13,572 nt of DNA from Spirogloea muscicola (GCA_009602725.1 WELB01000071.1:347790-361361), one strand, 5' to 3'. Positions 1-12,129 are shown, counted from the stretch's first letter. Notes: a model not told the origin generated them from the sequence alone. A program made the numbers and translations.

Positions 1-3648
<3,648 letters not shown>

Positions 3649-4048
3649 ATTTCCTTGTCGCTGCTTCTTCTTTCACCTTACCCCCTTCTCGGCTTCCGCT
3701 CTCTCCTGTGCTATCCACACTTTGGCCCCTGCTCTTGATAGCACCATAGCGCAAGCAGATAGCACTTGCTCCATCATACGCATGCCAGACTCATTTTTTG
3801 AGTGTTTGTAGAGCTATGGCCGGGTAATCTATCTTGAGAACTATCTGATGAGGCTTTCCAGCAGTCACAGTAGTATGTCAAGGCTTGCATGGCATACTGA
3901 TCGTGACAAGTCATTTACTGGGTACCTAGACTTGTGGAAGATACTAGAATGTACATTGCTGATTACTGATCAAGCAAGAAGATTGATTGGCATTAATGGC
4001 TTCCTCGAAAGGCCAGTGGTGGAGGCGTAGGTTGGTGGCTTGGATATT

Positions 4049-4053
4049 GTAAT
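4049..4053 (+). terminator. Possible TGTAA polyadenylation signal of transketolase
   Basis: This is the first TGTAA downstream of the transketolase stop, about 400 nt away. Chlorophyte mRNAs often use TGTAA 10-20 nt before the cleavage site and have long 3' UTRs. If the organism is a streptophyte rather than a chlorophyte, this carries little weight. Confidence 0.3.
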
Positions 4054-4794
4054 GGGCAAGAGGTTGAGGGCAGACAGGGTACCCCGTAGGGTGTGACGCC
4101 CGTCCGGTCCCCAGTATTATTGGTCATCGATACATACATCATCTGCTCACCGCTATCTACTAATTGTCGGTTAGCCAGATGTGTACAATATGAAATCAAA
4201 GCTGACTGAGTAAGCTCAGTTGGGTACACAGGAAAGGACTGCTGAAAGGTCTGGTGTTTGTTATCTGGGGGCAAACTGGGCAGCACCTGCGCATGTTGGC
4301 CACCCACCCTAAACCCTTCACCCTTGATTTCAAGCCATCCTGACTTTGGAAGTATTTACATGTACTTCAATGAAGACATGCAAGGGAGTCCTGGCATTCA
4401 CTCCCTGTCATAACAGATAAGTGGCCACCTCCTGTCTCCGGTGGCAACAGCAACTGCATACGGAGGATGTAGGACGAGTGAGTGACGGAAGTACTATATG
4501 GAATGAAAGTATTGCATGTGTTATTATACAGGAAAGGGATGCAACAACCAAGTTGAGAAATCGGAGCGAGTTGCATACAGAGGTTGAATTGGGGCCATTT
4601 CCTCAGTCGTCAACGCTTTCTTATTTCTACTTCTATCTAAGACGGTCAAGACCTGCAAGTCAAGGATGTGTCCAGCACCCTCATTGAAGAGAAACGAGAA
4701 CCATACAGATCAAAGTGGCCAAAAACAACAGCAAGCACACCTGACGACGTGTATCGCCGACTGCAAATCGACTCGCTCAGGAACCACGGGTCAA

Positions 4795-4800
4795 CACGTG
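4795..4800 (+). promoter_or_regulatory. G-box (CACGTG) upstream of the zinc-motif gene
   Basis: A palindromic CACGTG lies about 85 bp upstream of the TATA box at 4882 and about 185 bp upstream of the proposed ATG at 4983. In plants G-boxes bind bZIP and bHLH factors. The spacing suits a proximal promoter element, but a single hexamer is weak evidence on its own. Confidence 0.4.
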
Positions 4801-4881
4801 AAGGTCGCTAATTGATGCCTGAATACCAGATGGCAAAGTCCAAGCCCTGCTGCCACCAACTAGAGCTCGCCCAGCTTTTTC

Positions 4882-4894
4882 TATAATTATAAAA
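4882..4894 (+). promoter_or_regulatory. TATA box of the zinc-motif gene
   Basis: TATAATTATAAAA is an isolated AT-rich block in otherwise mixed sequence, about 90-100 bp before the ATG at 4983. Transcription would start near 4912-4920 and leave a short 5' UTR of about 65 nt. It supports 4983 rather than the downstream in-frame ATG at 5218 as the real start. Confidence 0.6.
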
Positions 4895-4919
4895 TCCCCC
4901 AAATCTCAAACCCCCGCCA

Positions 4920-4948
4920 ATACGCAAAGCCGGGAGGGGTTTGCGTAT
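4920..4948. promoter_or_regulatory. Perfect 9-bp inverted repeat at the presumed TSS / 5' UTR
   Basis: ATACGCAAA (4920-4928) and TTTGCGTAT (4940-4948) are exact reverse complements separated by 11 nt. The element sits just downstream of the TATA box and before the ATG at 4983. It could form a 5' UTR hairpin or be a dyad operator for a dimeric DNA-binding protein. The sequence does not decide between these. Confidence 0.5.
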
Positions 4949-4982
4949 ATTTGGCAACCTTGGCCCCCCATCGCCCGCCTCC

Positions 4983-7262
4983 ATGGCGCCGCCGCCCGCA
5001 GGAGGCGGCGGCGGCGACGGCGGCGAAGGCGGCGGCGCTCGAAGCGCCCAGTGGCCACTGGGCACGCCGGAGGAGGATGCTGCTGCGGGTGCAGCGGCAG
5101 CAGCTGCGGCGTCTGCTGGCGGAGGCCCAGCGGCCGTCAAGGTGGTGAGCCCCGCTGAGACTACACATAGGGCCGCCTCGTGCGTCCCCTGGAGCATATG
5201 TCGTGAGCTCAGCTCTAATGAAGCCAATTCCAAACGTTCGGGGAGATGAAGCCTTTGCAGACGACTGCCGCTTATCTCCCGCCGCCGCGGCTGCGCAGCT
5301 GACGACGGGGCAGCAGGGGGCATCCCCCTACCGGGCCGCCGACGAGAAGCGCTTGCGGCGGCGCGCCGGGCTGGCTGGGCGCCGGCGCCGGCTGCGCATC
5401 GCGCAGGATGCCACCAATGCCGCCGCCGCCGCCGCCGCGGATGCCAGTCCAAGCGGCGCCGTCGCACCTCTCGTCGCCACCGCCAATTCCCGTGAGCATC
5501 GTGGCCATCAAGGCCGCTACTTGCTCGTGCTCACAGTCATCGTGGTGCCTCCTCATCGAGCTGCTGCGCGAGCGCTGGTCCCTGCAGGTTCGGCGGTGCC
5601 CTCTGTCGCGCCGAAGCTCAGCCTGGCCGAGGCGTCCATGTCCACCCAACTAGATGGCCTTGTCGCGGCGGCGCTGGCACCGGCAGTGACACCGAGCCTG
5701 GGCCGTGCCGGTTTCGAGCGTGCCGCAGCGCTCGTTGACGACCTGATGCGCCTGGAGCAGTACCTGCCGCAAGAGCAACAGCACAAGTGAGCACTGCTGG
5801 GTCACGACCGCTGCCCTCCATGTCCTGAAGGTGGCCAGGTTGGTCGTTGATGCTTCAGTTGAGGCTTTGACGTTCCAGCTTTAGCTTCAAAGGCTCAAGC
5901 CCTGACTGGCCTCCACTCCCGCCCAAGCTCGCCCGCAGCTCCCAGGAGGTCTGGGCGTGGCTGCGGCACGACCACGGCATGACCTGCAGCAGGCATTATG
6001 TGAAGCGCCGCATGCGCCAGTGGCGGCGGCAGCAACAGCGGGAGCGCCACAAGACCGCAGCTGGCATGTCCTCCCCTGGACTCATCGGCGCCTCGAGCTC
6101 CTCCTCTGTGTCCTCCAATGAGGAGCTTGGAGCCGAGGAGGAGAACCTGCCAGAGCACACAGTCCAACGGCGATGCTGATGGCAGTGAGCGGCCGTGGAT
6201 GACCTCGGGTGCGTCGTGGACCTGCCGCCTCTGCGGGGCCAAGGGTCACGCCCCGGGCATGGAGTGCCCCTTGTTCCGCTTCTCTGCCGCCCAGGAGCTC
6301 CTGGCTGTCCGCCGATTAGAGTCAGCGGTGGGGTCGGCAGCTGCAGGCGCCACGGGGGCCGTGTATCACCCAGATGGTCATCCGACAGGCCCATGCCAGA
6401 CGTCAATGCAGACTATCGGCCAGGAGTGGCGAGCGCAAGCAGTCGAACGGCAGCCGCAAGCCGCCGCCAAAGGGACAGCAGAGGAAGGCATCCCTATCGG
6501 CCTCGGCGACGGCGGCAGCGGCGGCGGCGGCGGCGGGCTCCGTAAGCAGTTCCTTTGCGGCCATGCCAGCTGTCAGCGGACAGGCAGCTGGGAGTCCTTG
6601 CGGCAACACATGCAGCGGCGGCACAACTTCACGTTTGCGCTGCCGACAACTGAGCCCCGTAGGCGGGCTGCAAGCAGGAGCTTGAGGACTGCCACCGATG
6701 CCCTTCCCGCTGCTCCCGATGGAGACTGGACGGCAGCTCTGACCGAGGAGCAGGTGGTGAGGGCTCCCACCATGTCACAATAACTGTCTGCCGCTTATTA
6801 AGAATGGAGACTGAGGGCTGGACTTTGGCTGATGGGTTGAAATTGCCAGCTGACTGGTCGGCCGCTGTGCAGGACGTCTGCGTCGCCATACAGCAGCTGG
6901 CCGAGGACCGCTGCGCCGTGGCCGCCGAGCCACGGCTGCAGGGGCTGCTGTCACCGCTCGCCCTCCGATGTATTGGTAGGCGCTAATGGCCCCTCGGGTC
7001 TTGTACCAGCTGCAGGCTACCAGCTCATTGGGCTCATCCCAGTTGTCTTCCTCTCATCAGCAACTTGAGAATTGCACATTATTTTTGACTCAAAGATTCT
7101 GTAGCCAACATTTGCATTCTCCAGCTAGCTAGTTGGAGAATGTTGTTCGCGGTACAGAGTAGGTACAAGACATCCGCAGCTTCAGAGTTGCTGACGACAG
7201 TGGCTGCAGGCATTGCTGTGGAGGCCTTTGCAATGGACCGGCTGCGACCATCAAAGGCCTGA
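4983..7262 (+). CDS. Unrecognised HTH-like / zinc-motif protein, seven exons (inferred)
   Basis: I do not recognise this family. Proposed exons: 4983-5144, 5224-5491, 5588-5786, 5879-6107, 6163-6756, 6873-6975 and 7210-7262, giving 535 residues with matching phases. Residues 1-54 are Gly/Ala/Pro low complexity. Residues 232-258 (QEVWAWLRHDHG followed by MTCSRHYVKRRMRQW) resemble a helix-turn-helix with a basic recognition helix. C307, C310, H315 and C321 form a zinc-knuckle-like CX2CX4HX5C. C418, C423, H435 and H440 form a C2H2 finger. The C-terminus (485-535) is helical. A nuclear DNA-binding protein is a reasonable guess, not a demonstrated function. Intron 4 (6108-6162) has a weak donor and short length, and could instead be a frameshift. 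The 96-nt intron 5492-5587 is in frame and stop-free. If the last intron is not used, the protein ends at 6986. Confidence 0.5.
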
Positions 7263-7801
7263 TGCGGTGGTCACATTGTTGGCGTCCTCAACTGCCATTC
7301 CAATTTGCGTCACCATACTAGAATTGCACCAAGACTGGGAAGTACCACCTTGCATCAAGTGCTGGCGGCTGCACCACCGGAGCAGGTGTTTACGGAACTC
7401 GAAGTCCAGCTTTGTGTCTATGCTAGAGCATTGTCGATTGATTGTTTTTTGGGTGAGTTTGTCATCTAAGCTGCTCTTTATGTGCAGGCCATTGCCGCGG
7501 ATTGAGGACTGAGCACAAGGGCGAGCCATGAACAGTGCTAAGAAGGTGATCGCGCTCAGTCTGCTGCACGCAGCTTGTTGGATTGCAATCGTTGGAGGCT
7601 GCAGCGGCACGTGGTAATGTGGTGGCAAAATTGGACAGGCAACCTGCAGGGCCAGGTCACTCGCCCTGATAACTAGAGGCACAAAGAGTTGACGAGGAAG
7701 CAACCTGATAGCCGGAAGATCTAGTGTACAGAAAAGGAGCCATGCGGCAGCCGCCTATGCAGCTGCACCATTGCTCCCTCATGTGGCTGGCAGGTGGGCC
7801 C
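7263..7801. other. Convergent 3' UTR spacer between two genes
   Basis: These 539 bp separate the stop of the plus-strand zinc-motif gene from the stop of the minus-strand DUF1442 gene, so they should hold both 3' UTRs. Open frames of up to 150 codons exist, but none shows a motif or a spliceable continuation. No TGTAA or AATAAA stands out on either strand. Confidence 0.55.
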
Positions 7802-9794
7802 TTAGCCCCCTGCTGCAACGGTCAGTGGTGATAGCATAAAAACGTCTGTGCTGCTGCCACCAGCGGCACCTGCCTTCTCCGTAAGGGTGATGGCCACATT
7901 GCCAGGGTCGCCCCTTGCTGGGCTGGAGTCCAAGCTTGCCTTGCATGCTGCTGTGGAGGGTACGGCGGTGGACTCCACCGACGCCAGCGCAAGGCCAAAA
8001 CCCAGCTCGATGGGGCCATCGCAGATTGCTAATTGTGCCTCATTGGCGGCAGAGGTTGAAGTGCCGGAACTCTGGCCAGTCATGTTGCTGGTAGCAGCTT
8101 GACATGAGCTCGGGCAAGATGGCTCCAGTTGACAGCTGCATCCACCATCGTGTCCTGGAGTCCATGCACTCCAGCGGGGTTGGGCCTGCCGAGCATCCAC
8201 CATGTCGGCTCCGCAGCTTCCGGCTGTCAGCTCAGGCTCGGCGTGCACAACAGGCGGCTCCTGCATTTCGAAGCCCTTTATCAAGGCTGTGCTGCCGTCG
8301 GCAAAAGCAACAGCCGTGTCCAGAGGGATGTGGGGAAACAGGGTCCTGGCAGTTGGCTGACTGCAAGTCTGTGTGGCTTGGCTGGACAGTTCCTGCGGCA
8401 ACCCCTCGGGCTGATCGCCTAGCGCTTTGATCGGCGAGCCACGCCTTTGCTGCTGTTGCAAAGTGGAGCTGGCCCTCTTCCTCCTGCACTAAGACAGAGG
8501 CAAGCGCAAGTTGCTCCTCACGCGGTGCCACAAGTTGCTTAATGTGCACTGCTGCTTGAGATCTCGGGAACGAGGATGACAGCAGCATGTGATGCAGCCA
8601 TAATGGACATCGTGCGCTCTGCCCTCAACCAGCACATTTCGAGGCCACTGTGTGCTAGTGAGTAGTGGGGCCGGCTCCTTTCTCACCCCAAGCTGAACTG
8701 CTCGCCATCGATAATCCATGTCACCTCCAAGCCATTACCGATGGGCAGCGTGTATGAGTCCACACCCGGCTGGCTCCGCACATGCTGCAAGTACTCATCA
8801 GCCGCCTGCGGCAAAGGCACCAAAGATCGTTGGTCATGAAACCCAAACTGTTGACAACGAGGATGATGCTGGCATTGACGTCCGAGCTTCAAGGCGAATG
8901 TACCGGAAGCAAAGCCTGGTTGGCGACGACCACTGCTCGCTCTCGCAGCTGCAGCGCGTCAAAGAGGGTGACAAAGTCCTGGCAGTCGTCGAGGAGAAGA
9001 GCAAAGTCGAGCGCCTGGTCCTGCATGGCCTGCCGAAGCCGCCGACCATTGCCTCGGACTACAGTAACGTGCTCGGCGAGGCCGAGCGCTGTGACTGTGC
9101 TCGTCACCACGTCCTGGCATGGCAGAACCAGCAGCAAAAGTCCAGGTAAGCAGACGTCCATGACAGATGAAGCTGCGCGCCAGCGGCAGGAAGTATGGCT
9201 CACCGGCTCGCGTGAGGCGCAGACGTGGTGGCCGCGCGTGATCCTGGCGGCCGCCGCGAGGCTCGCAACGCACAGGCCGCTGCCGCCGACCTGCAGGGAG
9301 CGGCGCGCACGGACCCCGGCCGCCAGAGCCGCCACGAACTCGGCGCAATGCGGCTCGAAGCCGTCGACGTCGCCGCCCTCGGCCGTCACCCTGGACCGCT
9401 GCAAAGCCGAAGAGCGGGTACAATCTTGCAGTACGCACAAGGGCAGCGGAGCAAGGCACCGGCGGTCGCGGCGCGGGGACCCAGAACGGCTTTCGGGCCG
9501 CTACAAAGGGCGATGAGCGCGCAAGCGGGGCTGATTCTGTCCCCGAGTGCTTGCTCTGGGAGCTAGCCGGCTCTGTGGGCTGCCTCTTGGGGACTGGGAG
9601 AGCCATGCCCAGCGCCAGCAGCGGAGCGGCTGCTGCGGCGGCGGCCATGCCGGCGCTGGCGCGGTGGGCGCCCAGAAGATAGCCGAAGGTAGCTCGCGCG
9701 GTGCCTGGGAGGCGTGGGCGGGGCGCGCGCGCACCAGGAGCAGGGCGGCCTCGTAGGCGGCGAGCGAGAGGTCCGCGTCCCACCAGCTGGGCAT
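7802..9794 (-). CDS. DUF1442 / SAM methyltransferase-like protein with long C-terminal extension
   Basis: Member of the plant DUF1442 family, annotated as SAM-dependent methyltransferase-like; substrate unknown. Exons in transcription order: 9794-9735, 9398-9204, 9113-8904, 8847-8687 and 8483-7802 (1308 nt, 435 residues). Family marks: N-terminal WWDADLSLAAYEAALLL (where plant members have WSPETASKAY), EFVAALAAG (40-48), a glycine-rich SAM-binding-like loop VGGSGLCVASLAAA (57-70), LDFALLLDDC (120-129), AVVVAN (145-150), and GVDSYTLPIGNGLEVTWI near 183-200. The ATG at 9794 has a GCCGCC context. Exon 1 may instead end at 9705 with a GC donor (CAG|GC). Intron 3 is only 56 nt. The last exon adds about 226 Ser/Ala-rich residues beyond the usual end. 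If its splice is wrong, the protein ends at TGA 8685-8683 after 209 residues, close to normal family length. Confidence 0.75.
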
Positions 9795-10106
9795 GGCGGC
9801 CCCCACGCCAGGCGCCCGCGGCGGCGGCGGCTGCTGGGGCCTGGCCGGCCGGGCCGCGGGCGGCTCCTGCTGTGCTTTCCGATAATTCCGTCACCTCAGC
9901 CCCTGTTGCATTTCTCTCTCGTTTCCCATCGAAAAGAAAAAGCAATTATTTTCCTCAAGCACGACATCACTCTCCGTGATCTCTGCGAGTGGGCGCTCAA
10001 CAAAGAAGAGAAAGCGGCTCCTGATATGAAAGAATCGGCTGTGAAATGCCAGCCAGATGCATACAGGTGTTCATGACGGAGCCAAAGGCTAGGCAAAGAA
10101 GAAAGG

Positions 10107-10519
10107 GCTCGCCCATAGAGAAGAGGGGCTTGCAAAGCCAGCCCAAAAAGAAAGAGGCCTGCTCGCAAGTGGACGGCAAATGCTTCCCACGCACAGTACT
10201 TATTAATGGCCTGGTTTGGTCCCCCTTTCATTCCCTACGCACCGCACCGGCTTGCCTTCTCTCTCTGTCGGCGGCGGCTCGCCCCCTCGCTGGCCATCCC
10301 CTCCGCTCCTCCCGCATCATTGGCCTCCCAGGTCCTCCCTCCCCCCGCAGCCGCGGGCTACTGGGGGCGCCGGCGCGCCGCCACGTGGCAGCTGTGGTGG
10401 GGGTGCCGGCAGCCAAACCCCACCCGTGGCCGCTCCTGCAAACTCCTGCTCTCCGGCCCCTCCGGTCCTTGTCCACTCTTTCCGGAGGTGCTAAGCAAGA
10501 AGAATGTGCTCGCCCATAG
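10107..10519. repeat. Direct repeat pair sharing GCTCGCCCATAG, 401 bp apart
   Basis: The exact 12-mer GCTCGCCCATAG occurs at 10107-10118 and 10508-10519. It is preceded in both places by a similar A/G-rich stretch (AAAGAAGAAAGG versus CAAGAAGAATGT) and followed by a purine-rich AAG-containing stretch. The pair brackets about 390 bp that include the pyrimidine-rich block. It may be the scar of a small insertion or a local duplication. Confidence 0.45.
10380..10389. promoter_or_regulatory. Perfect palindromic G-box GCCACGTGGC
   Basis: A 10-bp palindrome containing CCACGTGG, the high-affinity plant G-box form bound by bZIP and bHLH factors. It lies about 590 bp upstream of the DUF1442 start, in sequence otherwise free of genes. 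It might serve that gene, or nothing. Confidence 0.35.
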
Positions 10520-10640
10520 CTAAGCAAGCGATTGGAATTGGAGGAGAAGGGAGAATTGCATGTGGTAGCAGGAGAAAAGACCCAAAAGGACGGAGCCTTG
10601 TCGTGCCACATAGTGTCGAGTGCCATAGACGTCAGATACA

Positions 10641-10828
10641 ACAAATTTAGTCAGAAATTCAGGTGAGACGTTGGAAGTCTACGTGACAGGCAGGGCAACA
10701 CATTGTGAATAAAGGTGAAACACACGAAATTAGATATTCCTACTTTGTCAAACAAATACTTTTATGAAAAGATAGTCTAGTAAAATCATTGAAAGAGACT
10801 TGAGCTTGTGATGGATGATTCTAAATTA
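10641..10828. other. AT-rich island with no gene
   Basis: About 190 bp that are clearly richer in A and T than anything else in the window, lying between the GC-rich spacer and the first transposase fragment. There are no coding frames and no terminal repeats that I can pair. It could be flanking tissue of an older insertion. Confidence 0.5.
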
Positions 10829-11377
10829 AAGTTAAAGCGCCTGAGCTAGATGAGGAGCTTGCAAACTGGGTCATTACCTGCGAGCACAAGCGCGTTTTGA
10901 GCACCGGCGAGCTCATCAAGGCAAAAGGGCAGGCACTCGCGGAGGCTCGAGGAGACAGCACCTTATCATTCTCCAATGGATGGCTCCAGTCCTTTCAGCG
11001 CCACGGCTTTCGGTCGTTCAAAAGTCATGGCGAAAGTGGGTCTGTTGACAGCGCCGTTGTCGCCGCAAGCCTCCCGGGCCTGCGCGCAATCGTCGCACCT
11101 TTCCCCCCTGTGCAACATTTACAACATGGACGAAACAGGCCTTCTCTGTTGCATGGCCGTTGCAGCGTTGTCTCTTGCACAGAAGAAGCAGATTTGCGAC
11201 AAGAGGGCTGCCAATCCCCATATGACGCAAGCCGAGTTGTGCTGATGGGCGCAAATCAACTTTAAACTAGTCAAGCAGCCGACACAACCGGCCATTTCCG
11301 GCATCCTCAAGCGCTCAGCAGAGTACGCGGCCATCAGTGATTGCCAATTCGGCCAAGTGCGGTGTGAGACAAATTAA
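10829..11377 (+). pseudogene. Pogo/Tigger (CENP-B-like) transposase fragment, copy 1, circularly permuted
   Basis: Decayed pogo-superfamily transposase. Reading along the plus strand, the second DNA-binding domain (HTH_CENPB) comes first: DEELANWVITCEHKR, then SFSNGWLQSFQRHGF, SFKSHGE and LPGLRAIVAPF. After a frameshift near 11100 comes the start of the catalytic domain, CNIYNMDETGLL, carrying the first Asp of the DDE triad. It then jumps at about 11155 to what should be the N-terminal HTH_psq domain: LSLAQKKQICDKRAANPHMT, an in-frame TGA at 11243-11245, then INFKLVKQPTQPAISGILKR. In intact relatives the psq domain precedes HTH_CENPB. The rest of the catalytic domain is absent, so this piece cannot encode an active enzyme. 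The junction is shared with copy 2. Confidence 0.8.
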
Positions 11378-11430
11378 GATTGGTTAGCGCCCATCGACAC
11401 AACTCGACTTGCGTCATACGGGGATTGGCA

Positions 11431-11435
11431 GCCCT
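11431..11435. repeat. Left target-site duplication GCCCT of the solo LTR
   Basis: GCCCT immediately precedes the TGTAA end of the LTR at 11436 and is repeated exactly at 12130-12134 after the TTACA end. Five base pairs is the usual length for LTR-retrotransposon integration. Confidence 0.85.
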
Positions 11436-11460
11436 TGTAACGAAGTTACATGGCTGGAAT

Positions 11461-11596
11461 GTCAATGCAGCAGTAATGTTTTGACAGATGCCTGGAGACT
11501 AGACACCTCATCTGGCTGATAAGTAAATTGACTGTCAGTGCTGCAGGAAGGGCTTGACAGATGCCTGGAGACGGACACTTCACCAGGCTGGGAAGC
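11461..11596. repeat. Imperfect 73-bp tandem duplication in the LTR U3
   Basis: Positions 11461-11533 and 11534-11596 align with a 73-nt period. Both contain TTGACAGATGCCTGGAGAC (at 11481 and 11554), and similar sequence extends on either side. Tandemly repeated upstream blocks are common enhancer-like features of retrotransposon U3 regions. Confidence 0.8.
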
Positions 11597-11706
11597 GTGA
11601 ATTCAACCTAGAGCTGAGAGCGGCGCAACCCGAAGTCGTGACGCGCGAGACAGCATGATGCTGGCGCTGGAACGGCGACGGGAGGCGGCAGCGCTGTAGA
11701 CTGCCT

Positions 11707-11801
11707 TGACGGCATTGTTAGCTGTATGTTGACGGGAACGTAGACGGCTCACGATAGCCTGGGGGTAGTGACCGTCAGCTGCTTGACGGGGGGGACCGTC
11801 A
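11707..11801. promoter_or_regulatory. Cluster of five TGACGG motifs in the LTR U3
   Basis: TGACGG occurs at 11707, 11730 and 11784 on the plus strand, and as CCGTCA at 11772 and 11796. The last two lie in identical 9-mers GACCGTCAG. TGACG is the core recognised by TGA/CREB-type bZIP factors in plants. The density, upstream of the LTR TATA box, suggests an enhancer array. Confidence 0.5.
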
Positions 11802-11947
11802 GTATGTCAGTGGTTGCTGATGGATGGGTAGATTGTCGGTGGTAGCCCGTTGATAGCCGTCGACAGATCGTGGACGGGTCGTGAACGCTAGACTGGGTGC
11901 CAGTTATCCCACCCGGGCCCTTGTGGCCGGGCTCGCAGTCTGTTGGG

Positions 11948-11956
11948 CTATATAGG
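11948..11956 (+). promoter_or_regulatory. TATA box of the LTR promoter
   Basis: CTATATAGG lies about 512 nt into the LTR, in GC-rich surroundings. Transcription would start near 11980. It gives the likely orientation of the lost element as the plus strand. Confidence 0.6.
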
Positions 11957-12129
11957 GGGCACCCGAGATGGGAGAGGGGGTGAGTTCTTCACCCAACCTC
12001 AGACCCCTGGACCCTTGCTCCTGCAGCATCCGTTGCTCAATTTTACCGTTGCAGTCCCATTCCAATGCCTCCCCGCTTTTCCTTGCGCCGCCGGCAGCCC
12101 GGGCTTGGCGATCCACAGCATTCTTTACA

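Larger units (their letters stand above)
3649..4881. other. Transketolase 3' UTR and intergenic spacer, no gene seen
   Basis: About 1.2 kb without a convincing coding frame; the short open frames on either strand lack codon structure or recognisable motifs. The first part is presumably the transketolase 3' UTR. A TGTAA at 4049-4053, the poly(A) signal favoured in chlorophyte algae, lies about 400 nt after the stop and could mark its end, but this pentamer is expected by chance. Two small hairpins can be drawn: ACTGAG at 4205-4210 with CTCAGT at 4215-4220 (4-nt loop), and AGGGAGT at 4383-4389 with ACTCCCT at 4400-4406 (10-nt loop). Their significance is unknown. Confidence 0.6.
9795..10640. 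other. DUF1442 promoter/5' region and GC-rich spacer
   Basis: The first about 200 bp are the likely 5' UTR and promoter of the minus-strand DUF1442 gene; no clear TATA box is visible. Positions 10210-10500 are strongly pyrimidine-rich on the plus strand, with open frames in several phases that look like compositional shadows. A short frame at 9958-10076 reads plausibly as protein (HDITLRDLCEWALNKEEKA) but ends at a stop and has no partner exon I can find. It may be a relic. Confidence 0.5.
11436..12129. mobile_element. 694-bp solo LTR of an LTR retrotransposon
   Basis: It begins TGTAACGAAG and ends CATTCTTTACA, so it has TG...CA termini within a TGTAA/TTACA inverted pair. It is flanked by 5-bp duplications GCCCT (11431-11435, 12130-12134). 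Removing it together with one duplication restores the transposase copy 2 sequence so that it lines up with copy 1 across the join, which is strong independent proof of the insertion boundaries. No gag, pol, primer-binding site or second LTR is present, so it is the product of LTR-LTR recombination. A TATA box at 11948-11956 suggests U3 at 11436 to about 11975 and R-U5 after it, with transcription on the plus strand. The superfamily cannot be told from the LTR alone. Confidence 0.88.

Noticed and set aside
4808-5467. 219-codon minus-strand open frame opposite the start of the zinc-motif gene
   Set aside because: It is an Arg/Pro/Ala-rich translation of GGC-repeat DNA with no motif. The plus strand has a TATA box, a good ATG context and coherent splice phases.
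7140-7262. 40-codon small ORF starting ATGTTGTTCGCG
   Set aside because: Its second half coincides with the proposed last exon of the zinc-motif gene (7210-7262, same frame), so it is better explained as that exon plus retained intron.
7251-7703. 150-codon minus-strand open frame in the convergent spacer
   Set aside because: No motif, no usable splice to a neighbour, and it overlaps the last exon of the plus-strand gene.
8782-9516. 244-codon plus-strand open frame opposite DUF1442
   Set aside because: Antisense shadow of confirmed exons, Ser/Arg/Ala-rich, with no recognisable domain.
8959-9945. 328-codon minus-strand open frame over the DUF1442 5' half
   Set aside because: Although it is the longest open frame in the window, it runs through the DUF1442 exons in the wrong frame. 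It is Arg/Ala low complexity, whereas the neighbouring frame gives clear family motifs.
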